Below are positions 1-9,094 of a stretch of DNA of 64,000 nt, piece after piece. Both the position numbers and the translations under genes were made by a program. Location: the NCBI GenBank assembly GCA_964645715.1, contig CAZYAO010000012.1, forward strand, positions 15,366 to 79,365, given 5' to 3'. The number at the start of each line of letters is the position of its first letter. Within the stretch, counting starts at the first letter, position 1. This stretch comes from JAUMBM01 sp964645715 (lineage in GTDB: Bacteria; Bacteroidota; Bacteroidia; Chitinophagales; Saprospiraceae). Below the pieces are notes generated by a model. That model saw only the letters and a program-made list of their open reading frames with translations, searched no databases and was not told the origin of the DNA.

Positions 1-18
1 CGACTCCCATCTTCGGCA
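1..18 (+). tRNA. 3' end of a tRNA, possibly tRNA-Leu (truncated by window edge)
   Basis: The first 18 bases fit the end of a tRNA. Bases 1-5 (CGACT) match T-loop positions 56-60, bases 6-10 (CCCAT) the 3' side of the T stem starting with the invariant C61, bases 11-17 (CTTCGGC) the 3' acceptor strand, and base 18 the discriminator A. A strong hairpin terminator follows directly. An acceptor of GCCGAAG pairing with CTTCGGC is common in bacterial tRNA-Leu, so leucine is my guess, but the anticodon lies outside the window. CCA is not encoded. Confidence 0.6.
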
Positions 19-28
19 CCCTTCCAAA

Positions 29-57
29 GCAGCTTCGTTCGCGAAGCTGCTTTTTTT
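29..57 (+). terminator. Rho-independent terminator of the upstream tRNA
   Basis: GCAGCTTCG (29-37) pairs with CGAAGCTGC (42-50) around a TTCG loop, followed by seven T residues. It is oriented for the plus strand and sits eight bases past the CC that follows the tRNA end. Confidence 0.85.
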
Positions 58-131
58 ATTTTCTCTAAGGCAGTAAAAAATTAATAAACATGTGTCGGCG
101 ACTAGAGCCGCCATCAAATGCTTATAGCTTG

Positions 132-156
132 TTTTTGGCGTGGCTATCGCCAAAAA
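132..156. repeat. Hairpin with TTGGCG/CGCCAA tip
   Basis: TTTTTGGCG (132-140) and CGCCAAAAA (148-156) form a perfect 9-bp stem around TGGCTAT. The stem top resembles the GC-tip palindromes at 5.27, 17.07, 42.99 and 52.82 kb, but it is shorter. Confidence 0.55.
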
Positions 157-193
157 TAAAAGAGCCCTGCAGCCTAAAAAGGCTGCAGGGCTC
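150..193 (-). terminator. Minus-strand terminator, probably for the AsmA-like gene
   Basis: GAGCCCTGCAGCC (162-174) and GGCTGCAGGGCTC (181-193) form a perfect 13-bp stem. Read on the minus strand the hairpin is followed by TTTTATTTTT, as expected for intrinsic termination; no T-run follows on the plus strand. The only minus-strand gene upstream is the AsmA-like gene ending at 569, which would give it a 3' untranslated region of about 380 bases. Confidence 0.7.
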
Positions 194-568
194 GACAAGT
201 CATCCCTATGATTAAAGCTTAACTCGAAATAACACCTCAAAAGTAAAACAAATAAATATTCTATATATAAGTTAGCTGTATGCATTTACGAAACGGTCAT
301 ATTTCCCTTGCAACTGGCTCGTTTATCCTCGGCAATACCATGTCATTCAGACCTGCAGAAGAAAAAAAATAAAAAAAACCGCATGCTCAGGCAACGTTTT
401 ACTCCCTGGAGGTATCTTATATTTAGTTTATCCGAGTTGATTTTCAGAGCGAACCTTCAACAGATTCTTACAGAAAGCGCCATTGCAGTACAATGGCGCT
501 TTTTCTTTTCCAGATTATTTGTACCATGGACTACCAGAATCTCCATGATTTATTTATCCCAACAGCTA
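194..568. other. Intergenic stretch without a gene; plus-strand terminator near 475-510
   Basis: No convincing coding sequence lies here. AAGCGCCATTG (475-485) pairs with CAATGGCGCTT (491-501) and is followed by TTTTCTTTT on the plus strand, so a plus-strand transcript seems to end here although no plus-strand gene is visible upstream. The minus-strand version lacks a T-run. A small RNA is possible, but I see no TAnnTTTG promoter for it. Confidence 0.45.
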
Positions 569-3500
569 TCAGTTGTTTTTTCTGCGCTTCAGCGGATTCC
601 ATTGTTGCAGATTATCTTTAATCTGATCGATGGTCTGCTGTCCTTGTTCTTCGACTTTTTTCAGGGTTGCAGAATCAACAACACCGCCCAGCTTTTCACG
701 CGCAGCGCGGGCAGCCTCCTGCTGAAGCTCTTCTGCCTTTCGATTAGCGAGGTTACGAACAGAATCCGCAGCCTTGTTGGCAGCGCCCTCCAGTTGGCCT
801 TTGGCCTGATCAAGCTGCTTTTGCGCTTCCTGTCTTAGTTCTTCCGACTGTTTGGCAACCGCCCCTTTGGCAACATCTGCGGCAGTCGCCTGTCCCTCAG
901 GTGGCAACATCTTGAGTGCCACCGCCGGCTTGGTAATACTACCGCTGAGATCTATCTGCACATTGAGATATTGTGGCTGCGAAATATTAATTCCGAGACC
1001 CCTTGCCTGTCCCAGCAATTGATTAAGGCTTTGACTCACAACCTGACCGGCAGCTGTAGAAGTCAACTTCTCACTCGGAATGCGGGCCAGCAGGCGATAA
1101 TTCATCTGCTGGTCAAGCCCGTGTTTGCCACTAACCTGCATTTTGATGTCCTTTACATTCCAATCAAAAGGTTTCACCTCTACCACCCCGTTCCGAATAC
1201 TGAACCAGCTCTTGAGATTGTCTAGCCGGATAGACTCTTTTAGCTCTTTTACATTCAGCGCATTGCCCACAGCCGTCACAGGTGCGTAACCATTAATGAC
1301 CCCGTTGAGCGTCTCTATGAAGCCATCAATGTTCAGTGATCCCAGCAAAGGCATCATATCCTTGCCAAGATCGCCGTCCATGACCAAGCTGGTATTAAAC
1401 TTCCCCTGAATGAACTTGCCGACAGGCGCCAGTTTCTGGAAAGTATTAAAAGCTGCAAAGGACTCCTGAAAATCGAGAGACTGCAGATCCAGCTTACAAC
1501 TATAATAAGGTTTATCCGCATTCTGGGTGTCATAGAGAGCGTCGATGGCCACTTTGCCACCCAGCAGGCGACCTACACCATCTTCAATGAAGAGCTGCTC
1601 ATCCCGGATAACCATCTTACCGGTAACATTGGTCAACGGAAGATTGGTATAATCCACCTTCTGCGCCTTCATGGCAATGGTTAGGTCCATATTTTCGGGC
1701 ACCAAAAACACCTCCAGTGGCGTCTCGGGCTGTGCCTGAACAGTAGCAGCCGTGGGCGCCGTTTCGGTATCGCTCATAAACTGATTAACATTCAGGTAAT
1801 TGGAAGTAATTTCGAACTCCCCTCCCAGAATACCATCTTCAAAAGCGTAATCAAAGGCATTGTAAAGCTTACCCGAGCCGCTAAAATCACTGTCGCCTAT
1901 ATACGCTTTCGCATTTTCAAAGACCATGTAGTTGGGCGTAATTCTCCCGTTGGCAGACGCATTTTTGATGCGGTACACATCATAGCGAATCTCATCCACC
2001 TTAGCCGTGACAAGAAAATCAAACCGATCAAACACTTCTGACGACTCAGCGGGCGCAGCTGCTGCTGCCCTGGCCGCTGCCATGGCAGGAGGCAGAGGCT
2101 CTTCAACGGCAGCGGCAGGTTCCTCTTCCATCCACTCATCGACATCGAACACGCGGGACTGAAGTGTAAACTGGCCGGTCATTGTTTTTTCGGGCATCAG
2201 GTAGGCCAGAACATTGTCAATATACCCTGAACCAGACAGATCACTCCTTCCCAAGGTCATATTGAGCTTACTAATCTGCATATTGCGCGGTGTGAAGACC
2301 GCATTTGCTTCCTTGACAACCACCAGTGGCAGATCTGTAGCCTTGTAGCGAATGTTTGAAACATCTACCTTCCCGTTAATATTGAGCTGATCGTAACGAG
2401 CGGCATCCATGTCCGACATGCGAGCTTTGACATCCACATCTGCCACAATTCGACCACTCATTTCATCCACATCGGGGATGGGGAAAGCCTTGGCCCACTT
2501 GCTCAGATCAATGGTTCCATTGACCAGCAGATCCAGATTTGGATCACTGATGGGTGTCAGCAACAGCATCTTGGTCCGGAAAGGATCACCGCCTACCGTC
2601 AGATCCCCTTTGGAAAGATGGATACGCATTCCGTCCAGCTTATCCTGAGGACTATCGATGGCCAAATCCGCCTGTATATCTGCAATTGCCATAGGGAGGT
2701 CGGGGTATTTAACCTTTCCATTGCGCACCGCCATATTGAGTGAAAAGGCAGGCATACGCTCCGGACTGGCACTGTAAACACCCTTAACCTGTGCATCCAG
2801 CGAAAACTGCCCGTCGATAGCCACCTGCTCATACCCCTCAACAAATGCATTGGGCACTATAGACCAAAGCTGGCGGAAATCATTATCAGGAGCCCTCAGT
2901 TTCATATCCATGACAATATCCTGTTCCTTAAGCTGAACAAAGCCGTCTGCCATCAACTTAAGTGCATTTAGCACCAGCTCATTATCCTTCAGCGTGTACT
3001 TATTTTCCGGCAGATTTACATTAAAAACAGCCTTCAGGGAAGCAGTTGCCTTGTCGAGATAATCTATACCATCGAAGCTAAAGCGCAGACTGTCTATAGT
3101 GGTTTCCGTGCTGAGATCAAAGACATCCTGCGTAAACTGTCCGCTGCCGCGGTGATTTAGCCCGGCAACAGAGACCAGCATAGCCGATACTTGGTCGTCA
3201 TAGTATAGCCGCCCTGCTTCAATGCGGTACGACTCCAGCGAAAGTGCAAAACCACTGTAGTCCGCTGCTTTTTCCTCCACCTGCTCCTCCGCAGGAATAG
3301 CAATGTCGTAGTTGGCAAGGCCGTTGGCAAGGACATGTACCTGTATGTCGGGCTCTACCAGCGCAATCTCGTGTATCTCGACTTCGCCGCCCCTGATAAC
3401 CGTCATTACATCCACAGAAAGCGCAAGCGTTTTAGCTCTGAAGAGCGGCAGCCCCTCAAAAGTATCGATGCCAACCACGCTGACATCATTGAGTCCCAGC

Positions 3501-3712
3501 TCCAGGTCAGGAAAGGAACGAAGCAAGGATACATCAAGAGAGGCAAAGTCAACTTTTGCCTTTACATTTTTATTAATCTCCACTTTAACCAGGTCGAGCA
3601 GTGCCGACTTGTAGAACAGCGGAATGGCTACCACCACCCCCAGCAGCACAACGAACACCAGCCCCAGGGCAATCATCAGCCTTTTGACATTCATCTTTAT
3701 TACCTTTTTCAA
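569..3712 (-). CDS. AsmA family protein (envelope assembly / lipid-transport-like)
   Basis: This 1047-residue protein has one N-terminal membrane segment (about residues 10-31) and then a long beta-rich body typical of AsmA/TamB-like proteins, ending in the AsmA C-terminal region with the motifs SLNIDGFIETLNGVINGYAP and LNQLLGQARGLGI. Members sit in the inner membrane and project into the periplasm; the family is tied to outer-membrane biogenesis and to lipid movement between membranes. Two low-complexity parts stand out: an Ala/Pro/Glu-rich linker near residues 525-560, and a charged coiled-coil-like tail over the last ~105 residues (repeated QLDQAKGQ and ELQQEA elements). The first ATG (MKKVIK) is chosen; MNVKRL six codons later is equally possible. 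A TATATTTG box lies upstream on the minus strand at 3776-3783. The gene stands alone, divergent from RNase D. Confidence 0.8.
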   Translation of the reverse strand: MKKVIKMNVKRLMIALGLVFVVLLGVVVAIPLFYKSALLDLVKVEINKNVKAKVDFASLDVSLLRSFPDLELGLNDVSVVGIDTFEGLPLFRAKTLALSVDVMTVIRGGEVEIHEIALVEPDIQVHVLANGLANYDIAIPAEEQVEEKAADYSGFALSLESYRIEAGRLYYDDQVSAMLVSVAGLNHRGSGQFTQDVFDLSTETTIDSLRFSFDGIDYLDKATASLKAVFNVNLPENKYTLKDNELVLNALKLMADGFVQLKEQDIVMDMKLRAPDNDFRQLWSIVPNAFVEGYEQVAIDGQFSLDAQVKGVYSASPERMPAFSLNMAVRNGKVKYPDLPMAIADIQADLAIDSPQDKLDGMRIHLSKGDLTVGGDPFRTKMLLLTPISDPNLDLLVNGTIDLSKWAKAFPIPDVDEMSGRIVADVDVKARMSDMDAARYDQLNINGKVDVSNIRYKATDLPLVVVKEANAVFTPRNMQISKLNMTLGRSDLSGSGYIDNVLAYLMPEKTMTGQFTLQSRVFDVDEWMEEEPAAAVEEPLPPAMAAARAAAAAPAESSEVFDRFDFLVTAKVDEIRYDVYRIKNASANGRITPNYMVFENAKAYIGDSDFSGSGKLYNAFDYAFEDGILGGEFEITSNYLNVNQFMSDTETAPTAATVQAQPETPLEVFLVPENMDLTIAMKAQKVDYTNLPLTNVTGKMVIRDEQLFIEDGVGRLLGGKVAIDALYDTQNADKPYYSCKLDLQSLDFQESFAAFNTFQKLAPVGKFIQGKFNTSLVMDGDLGKDMMPLLGSLNIDGFIETLNGVINGYAPVTAVGNALNVKELKESIRLDNLKSWFSIRNGVVEVKPFDWNVKDIKMQVSGKHGLDQQMNYRLLARIPSEKLTSTAAGQVVSQSLNQLLGQARGLGINISQPQYLNVQIDLSGSITKPAVALKMLPPEGQATAADVAKGAVAKQSEELRQEAQKQLDQAKGQLEGAANKAADSVRNLANRKAEELQQEAARAAREKLGGVVDSATLKKVEEQGQQTIDQIKDNLQQWNPLKRRKNN

Positions 3713-4062
3713 TTATGTAATCGGGTTGTCCATTCGCCTGCCTGTCCCTGATAAGGGCTGGCCTTTCAGCGCCGACAAATATAAGCAACCCACAACAGTA
3801 TAACGCACGCTATGCGCAGCATGGTTTATCGAAAGCCAAAATTTCGTACGTCAATTCTTTGAGTACTAGCGGGAATAAGTCTAAATTTGGGTGTAAATAC
3901 GGGCGGGTGGATTCATGCAGCTATGCGCTCCCTTTTTTATTTAAAATAATGATTTGAAAATCAACATCTTGTTTCTACACTTGGCAACTGTGCTCTCCCC
4001 TCGCCAACTCGGTTGAATACTGGAGAACCTCACGACCCGATGTTAAATCCCATGTAAAACGA
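3713..4062. promoter_or_regulatory. Divergent promoter region between the AsmA-like gene and rnd
   Basis: This 350-base AT-rich gap holds two -7 boxes of the Bacteroidota type: TATATTTG on the minus strand (3776-3783) for the AsmA-like gene and TAAATTTG on the plus strand (3892-3899) for RNase D. Neither has a TTG at the usual 20-base distance, so these are -7-only predictions. No gene is seen. Confidence 0.4.
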
Positions 4063-5250
4063 ATGAATACAAATCTGTCGACAGAAATTTCGTACCAGCT
4101 CATCCAAACCGACCAGCAGCTCAAAGCTTTTTATGAAGAAAATAAGGACATTGACTGGCTCGCATTCGATACTGAGTTTGTAGGCGAGAAGCGCTATCAG
4201 ACGAGGCTATGCCTGATACAGGTTGCTACTGTACATGGCTACTACCTGATTGACCCGTTTGGACTCCGGCAGTTGGATGACTTCCTGCGATTGCTGGAGG
4301 ATCCTTCGATAGCGGTTATAACCCATGCCGGTGACAATGATTATCGGCTGCTCAATGCACTCTATGGTCTGGTACCATCCAACGTATGGGACACCCAGTT
4401 GGCTGCCGGATTGCTGGGCTACCGATATCCTAGTTCACTGAGTAAGCTCGTTGAGCAAGAACTAAATATACATATCAAAAAAGGCTATGCAGTAACAGAC
4501 TGGGAGGAGCGCCCCATGTCAAAAAAACAGCTTGAATATGCCATTGAAGATGTGCAGTTGCTGCGCCCGCTCTGGTTATCATTGCATACCAAACTGGAAA
4601 AGGCGGAAAGGCTGCAGTGGGTGCAGGAAGAATGCAGCCGCATGGAGCGCCCCGCCTTCTACTTGCGGGATCCTAACCAGGAAGCGCTGACGAGTAATCT
4701 CATACGCTCCCTGAAGCCCCGGGAGCAGATTTTTTTGATCCGCCTCTACGACTGGCGCCGACGGCTGGCCGAGGAGAAAGATTACTCCCGCGAGATGATT
4801 CTTTCCAGTAAGCTGATTAGTCATGTGGTGAAGACCATACGTTCAGGCAAGGATGCCCTGCTGGAAAACCGCCGCGTTCCTGCCTCGATTGTCAATCGCC
4901 ACGGCAAAGAATGGGAGCTGCTCTACCAGCAGCCTGCTACAGCGGCCGAAAAGGCGCTGCTGTTGCAAATTGCCAATGATGACAACGAAGATGAGCGCGA
5001 TGAAATACTCATCGAGTTTATCTATCTGCTCATGAAATATCGCTGCATGGAGGAAGGCATCAGCCATTCGCTGGTGATGCCCCGCAACGCTATTAAGCGC
5101 ATGAAAAACGACCCTGCGGTACGCGAAGATTTGTTGGGCAATGGTTGGCGTCGCCAGCTGCTTGGCGATGATTTCGAGCGTTGGATTGCCCACTTCGACG
5201 AACTCAAGCTGAGTATTACCGGCGGTAACATTACGATTGAGTTCGACTAA
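4063..5250 (+). CDS. rnd: Ribonuclease D
   Basis: This is a 395-residue DEDDy 3'-5' exoribonuclease that trims tRNA and other structured RNA ends in the cytoplasm. The exonuclease motifs are visible: FDTEF (D36, E38), HAGDND (D93) and YAIEDV (Y159, D163). An HRDC nucleic-acid-binding domain follows at about residues 205-285 (LYDWRRRLAEEKDYSREMIL). The length fits bacterial RNase D. It is monocistronic, convergent with folC, and a 16-bp palindrome separates the two genes. The last ~100 residues are a helical C-terminal extension. Confidence 0.92.
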   Translation: MNTNLSTEISYQLIQTDQQLKAFYEENKDIDWLAFDTEFVGEKRYQTRLCLIQVATVHGYYLIDPFGLRQLDDFLRLLEDPSIAVITHAGDNDYRLLNALYGLVPSNVWDTQLAAGLLGYRYPSSLSKLVEQELNIHIKKGYAVTDWEERPMSKKQLEYAIEDVQLLRPLWLSLHTKLEKAERLQWVQEECSRMERPAFYLRDPNQEALTSNLIRSLKPREQIFLIRLYDWRRRLAEEKDYSREMILSSKLISHVVKTIRSGKDALLENRRVPASIVNRHGKEWELLYQQPATAAEKALLLQIANDDNEDERDEILIEFIYLLMKYRCMEEGISHSLVMPRNAIKRMKNDPAVREDLLGNGWRRQLLGDDFERWIAHFDELKLSITGGNITIEFD

Positions 5251-5268
5251 GCAACAGGGCTGGTCTGA

Positions 5269-5304
5269 GAAGCTCTTTGGCGGCAAAAGCCGCCAAAGAG
5301 CTTC
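5269..5304. repeat. Perfect 16-bp palindrome with GC tip, between rnd and folC
   Basis: GAAGCTCTTTGGCGGC (5269-5284) is exactly complementary to 5289-5304 around AAAA. The tip TTGGCGGC...GCCGCCAA recurs in other intergenic palindromes of this window (17067, 52816; degenerate at 42993, 11618 and 63321). Sitting between convergent genes it probably serves as a bidirectional terminator, though T-runs are short on both sides. Confidence 0.75.
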
Positions 5305-5305
5305 T

Positions 5306-5324
5306 TGCATTTATCATAAATGCA
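5306..5324. repeat. 19-base palindrome following the GC-tip hairpin
   Basis: TGCATTTAT and ATAAATGCA pair perfectly around a single C, one base after the previous palindrome and twelve bases before the folC stop codon. It may help termination on the minus strand or be a binding site. Confidence 0.5.
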
Positions 5325-5336
5325 GGGGACAATTTC

Positions 5337-6644
5337 TTACAAAACCTCAGCTGTCACAAAGATGCTGCCGCAGATGAGAATCAGGTCGTGCGGCGCAGCG
5401 GCGCGCAACGCGGCGCGATAACCATTGCGAACGCTACTGTAGGCCCTTCCCTGCAGGCCCTTGCCGGCCGCCTCGGCAGCCAGCTCTCCGGCATCAAGCC
5501 CTCGGGGCACATTGGCTTTCACCCAATAATAACGCGCCGTGGCAGGCAGTAAAGGCCACACCTTTTCGCGGTCTTTATCGTTGACCATACCAAAAACAAT
5601 ATGCAGCTGGCTGTGCGGCAATTGGCTAACTGCCGTTAGGGCCAGTTGCAGACCTGCCTCGTTATGCGCACTGTCGGCAATCACCAGCGGCTGCTCGCGC
5701 AGCGGCTGCCAGCGCCCCTGAAACCTCGTCAGCGCCCGAAGATTGGCGAGCGCGTAACGTATAGCCTCTGTTGAAATACGACGCCCCGTGTGCAGTTGCC
5801 ACTGATCGACAGCCGCCAGAGCCGTTTGCAGATTTAACTGCTGATAAGGGCCGGTAGCATTGAGCGCCAATTCATCGTACATGAGTTGTCCGTCGCGCAG
5901 CACCCGATACCAGCTGTGTGTCAGGGATGAGCGCAGCAATTCGACGCTGTAATGCTGATCGGCAAAGTAAATAGCCGAGCCTGTATCAGCTGCCTTATGC
6001 GCAAATACCGGAGCTGTCTCCGACAGCGTTTCTCCGATAACAACAGGGACACCCTCTTTAATAATGCCTGCTTTTTCACCAGCAATCAGCGCGTAGGTGT
6101 CCCCCAAAAACTGTACATGATCAAAACTAATATTGGTGATAACCGACAGCTCGGGATGTATGATATTGGTAGAGTCGAGCCGGCCACCGAGCCCCACTTC
6201 CACCACGGCCATATCAACTTTCTTTTTGGCAAAATAACTGAAAGCCATAGCCACACTAATCTCAAAAAAACTTGGCTTGATATCCTCCATGAGCGGCCTG
6301 ATTTTTTGCACAAAATCGACCACCTCCCGGCGCGGAATGTACTGCCCGTTGATGCGTATCCGCTCCCGGAAATCCTTATAATGTGGAGAAACGTACAAAC
6401 CTGTGCGCAAGCCCGCTGCCTGACAGATGGCACTCAACAGGTGGGTGACACTACCCTTTCCGTTGGTACCACCTATATGCAGGCTGGGAAATTGCCGCTC
6501 AGGATGCCCAAGCCGCTCTGTCAGCGCACGAATGTTGGTAAGATCATTCTTATACGCTTTTGCCCCTACACGCTGGAACATGGGCAATTGCTCAAACAAA
6601 AACTGGCAGGCTTCCTGGTAAGCATCGTACTGCATGAAGGTCAT
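5337..6644 (-). CDS. folC: Bifunctional folylpolyglutamate synthase / dihydrofolate synthase
   Basis: This 435-residue Mur-ligase-family enzyme adds glutamate to dihydropteroate and to folates, using ATP. The family's P-loop is at residues 58-66 (GGTNGKGSV), the Mur central-domain motif SFDHVQFLGDT follows, then GEKAGIIKEGVPVV, and the C-terminal domain has DSAHNEAGL. Length and order of domains match FolC. The start is the ATG at 6644 (MTFMQYDAY). It is transcribed downstream of the YkuK-like gene with a gap of about 109 bases, so the two may share a transcript. Confidence 0.92.
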   Translation of the reverse strand: MTFMQYDAYQEACQFLFEQLPMFQRVGAKAYKNDLTNIRALTERLGHPERQFPSLHIGGTNGKGSVTHLLSAICQAAGLRTGLYVSPHYKDFRERIRINGQYIPRREVVDFVQKIRPLMEDIKPSFFEISVAMAFSYFAKKKVDMAVVEVGLGGRLDSTNIIHPELSVITNISFDHVQFLGDTYALIAGEKAGIIKEGVPVVIGETLSETAPVFAHKAADTGSAIYFADQHYSVELLRSSLTHSWYRVLRDGQLMYDELALNATGPYQQLNLQTALAAVDQWQLHTGRRISTEAIRYALANLRALTRFQGRWQPLREQPLVIADSAHNEAGLQLALTAVSQLPHSQLHIVFGMVNDKDREKVWPLLPATARYYWVKANVPRGLDAGELAAEAAGKGLQGRAYSSVRNGYRAALRAAAPHDLILICGSIFVTAEVL

Positions 6645-6753
6645 TTATTTGCAGTGCGAAGGTAGATGCTGCAGCGCACTATAAAGTAAACTAAAGGTTA
6701 AATTTTGCGGCCTCTCCTTCCCTTACGCAATACAAATTTGCCGTATAACAGCA

Positions 6754-7224
6754 CTACACCATTTTATCGGCACAGGAACTGCTGGCAAAGGCCTCCGGTT
6801 TAGCCTTAAACACGAAACCCATACCCAGTATGTAGCCCATGGCCTCTCTGAACGCCAGGTTGCTCTGAAACTGTGGGTCCGTATTGATATCGGCATGTAC
6901 TTCCAGCCCGATGTCATAGGCATCCAGCATATCGCACAGGCTGTAAGCCACTTCCACCGAATGGCCTACTTCTGCTATCATCCGCTCGCGCAGGCTCATC
7001 CTTTTTTCCTCCCGCCAGTTGCGAATGAACATAAAACCACCCTTCTTTTCCCGCAGAAAAACGATCACCGTGGCAAATTCTATTGCTTCAGCACGAACCT
7101 GGGAGTCGGTTCCTATGCATAATTTCAGCCGGTTGCCCTGCGCTAGCTCCCGGCTGATAGCGGCTGCCACGGCCTCCTTCAGCGGCTCTTCTATCCGCTG
7201 CCCATTCAGTCGTCGCCATTTCAT
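6754..7224 (-). CDS. YkuK-like ribonuclease H-fold family protein (DUF458)
   Basis: This 156-residue protein resembles the Bacillus YkuK / DUF458 family: an early CIGTDSQVR strand with a conserved acidic residue, FATVIVFLREKKGGFMF, and later DIGLEVHADINTDPQFQSN. The family is assigned an RNase H-like fold, but its biochemical role is not settled, so no function is claimed. There is no signal peptide, so it is cytoplasmic. It lies just upstream of folC on the same strand. Confidence 0.75.
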   Translation of the reverse strand: MKWRRLNGQRIEEPLKEAVAAAISRELAQGNRLKLCIGTDSQVRAEAIEFATVIVFLREKKGGFMFIRNWREEKRMSLRERMIAEVGHSVEVAYSLCDMLDAYDIGLEVHADINTDPQFQSNLAFREAMGYILGMGFVFKAKPEAFASSSCADKMV

Positions 7225-7641
7225 AATCAGTGATTTAGTAATAATATGCTAATTTACTGCAAGCTCTACAAACTACCAGCTCATGTATAAAATTTAATAC
7301 TGATTTTACACACAACAACCCACACAAAAACGAACACATTAATTAAAAACCAAATAAAAAATGTTTTTTTCGACAAAACTACACAAACACACCATCTATA
7401 GTAGCCTGCATACACAACCATCGTATATACAGGTTTATCAACCGCGGGCTAAAATATTTAGTTCCCGTATTTGCCTGTAAGAAACCTATTCATGCGTCAA
7501 CCCCACTTAGCGTGCTTACCAAGACCAAAAAAAAGGATGTGATATGATGGATCAGACAGCAAGTAGTATCTTTGCAGTAGCTTTCAGGTAGAAATCTGAA
7601 GGAATAGAAAGCAGTCTGTTAAAACCAAAAAATCAGTTTGT
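7225..7641. promoter_or_regulatory. Divergent intergenic region with fumC -7 box
   Basis: This is a strongly AT-rich 417-base gap between the YkuK-like gene and fumC. TATCTTTG at 7567-7574 matches the Bacteroidota -7 box and would start fumC transcription about 60 bases before its ATG. A clear -33 TTG is missing. Nothing else is recognisable. Confidence 0.5.
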
Positions 7642-9039
7642 ATGCAATACCGCATTGAAAAGGATACGATGGGCGAAGTAAAAGTGCCCGCCGACAAATA
7701 CTGGGGAGCGCAGACGGAGCGCTCGCGCAATAATTTTCGGATTGGACCGGAAGCCAGCATGCCTAAAGAAATTATCCATGCCTTTGCCTACCTGAAAAAG
7801 GCCGCTGCATATGCCAACTGCGATTTGGGGGTACTTTCTGCAGAAAAGAGGGATCTCATTGGTCAGGTGTGTGACGAAATACTGACAGGACAGTTGGATG
7901 ATCAGTTTCCGCTGGTAATCTGGCAGACGGGCTCCGGTACGCAGAGCAATATGAATGTCAATGAGGTGGTTGCTTACAGAGCACACGTCCTACACGGTGG
8001 CGGGCTTAGCGACGAGAAAAAAGTCCTGCACCCCAATGATGACGTCAACAAAAGTCAGTCGTCCAATGATACTTTTCCTACAGCTATGCACATTGCTGCC
8101 TACAAGCTGGTACAGGAAGTGACCATACCTGGTCTGCGCAGCCTCCACCACACGCTGTCGGCCAAGGCCGAAGCATTCAGCGATATTGTAAAAACGGGGC
8201 GTACCCACTTCATGGATGCTACGCCGCTGACCCTTGGTCAGGAATTTTCGGGCTACGCCCAGCAAATCCAGAACGGTATCCGAGCCATCGAAAATGCGCT
8301 GGTTATGGTCAGTGAACTCGCACTCGGGGGCACTGCGGTGGGTACAGGTCTCAATACCCCCAAGGGCTATGATGTAGCTGTAGCTGCTCAGATTGCCCGG
8401 TTTACCGGCATGCCCTTCGTCACGGCTCCCAACAAGTTTGAAGCACTGGCTGCTCACGATGCTATGGTGGAACTCTCAGGAGCGCTGAAGCGCGCGGCAG
8501 TTTCGCTTATGAAAATTGCCAACGATATTCGTATGCTCAGCTCAGGTCCTCGCTCAGGTATTGGAGAAATCATTATACCCGACAATGAGCCCGGCTCTTC
8601 CATCATGCCCGGCAAAGTTAATCCAACGCAGCCGGAGGCACTGACCATGGTCTGTGCACAGGTGATTGGCAATGATGTAGCCGTTTCGATCGGTGGCACC
8701 AATGGCCACTTTGAGCTCAATGTGTTTAAGCCGCTGATCGCTGCCAACGTACTACAGTCGGCGCGCCTGATTGGCGATGCCTGCGTGAGTTTTGACCTCA
8801 ACTGCGCTCAGGGAATCGAGCCCAATTTGCCAGTCATTAAGCGTCATCTTGACAATTCATTGATGCTCGTCACGGCACTCAACCCGCATATCGGCTACGA
8901 AAATGCAGCCAAAATTGCGAAGAAGGCGCACAAAGAGGGCACTACCCTTAAGGAAGCTGCCATCGCGCTGGGACTGCTGACCGCCGAGCAGTTTGACGAA
9001 TGGGTGCGGCCCGAAGACATGACGGGCAGCCTTAAGTAG
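7642..9039 (+). CDS. fumC: Class II fumarate hydratase
   Basis: This is the iron-independent fumarase that interconverts fumarate and malate in the TCA cycle. At 465 residues it has the usual length. Active-site regions of the fumarase/aspartase superfamily are all present: TGSGTQSNMNVNEV (96-109), SQSSNDTFPTAMH (138-150) and the signature loop GSSIMPGKVNP (318-328). The ATG at 7642 gives MQYRIEKDTMGEV, the standard N-terminus. It is monocistronic, followed by a strong bidirectional terminator and convergent with the Wzi/RemB-like gene. Aspartase is excluded by the fumarase-like central region and the overall match. Confidence 0.95.
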   Translation: MQYRIEKDTMGEVKVPADKYWGAQTERSRNNFRIGPEASMPKEIIHAFAYLKKAAAYANCDLGVLSAEKRDLIGQVCDEILTGQLDDQFPLVIWQTGSGTQSNMNVNEVVAYRAHVLHGGGLSDEKKVLHPNDDVNKSQSSNDTFPTAMHIAAYKLVQEVTIPGLRSLHHTLSAKAEAFSDIVKTGRTHFMDATPLTLGQEFSGYAQQIQNGIRAIENALVMVSELALGGTAVGTGLNTPKGYDVAVAAQIARFTGMPFVTAPNKFEALAAHDAMVELSGALKRAAVSLMKIANDIRMLSSGPRSGIGEIIIPDNEPGSSIMPGKVNPTQPEALTMVCAQVIGNDVAVSIGGTNGHFELNVFKPLIAANVLQSARLIGDACVSFDLNCAQGIEPNLPVIKRHLDNSLMLVTALNPHIGYENAAKIAKKAHKEGTTLKEAAIALGLLTAEQFDEWVRPEDMTGSLK

Positions 9040-9040
9040 C

Positions 9041-9081
9041 CAGAAAGGGCAGCCGGCAAGTATCCCCGGCTGCCCTTTCTG
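9041..9081. terminator. Bidirectional terminator between fumC and the Wzi-like gene
   Basis: CAGAAAGGGCAGCCGG (9041-9056) pairs exactly with 9066-9081. The A-rich left flank and T-rich right flank (CTTTCTG then TTGG) are modest, but the 16-bp stem and its place between convergent genes make a terminator likely. Confidence 0.75.
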
Positions 9082-9094
9082 TTGGTTCATTTTC

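Noticed and set aside
308..838. Plus-strand frame over the AsmA C-terminus
   Set aside because: It overlaps the AsmA coding strand and has a low-complexity hydrophobic content without family match.
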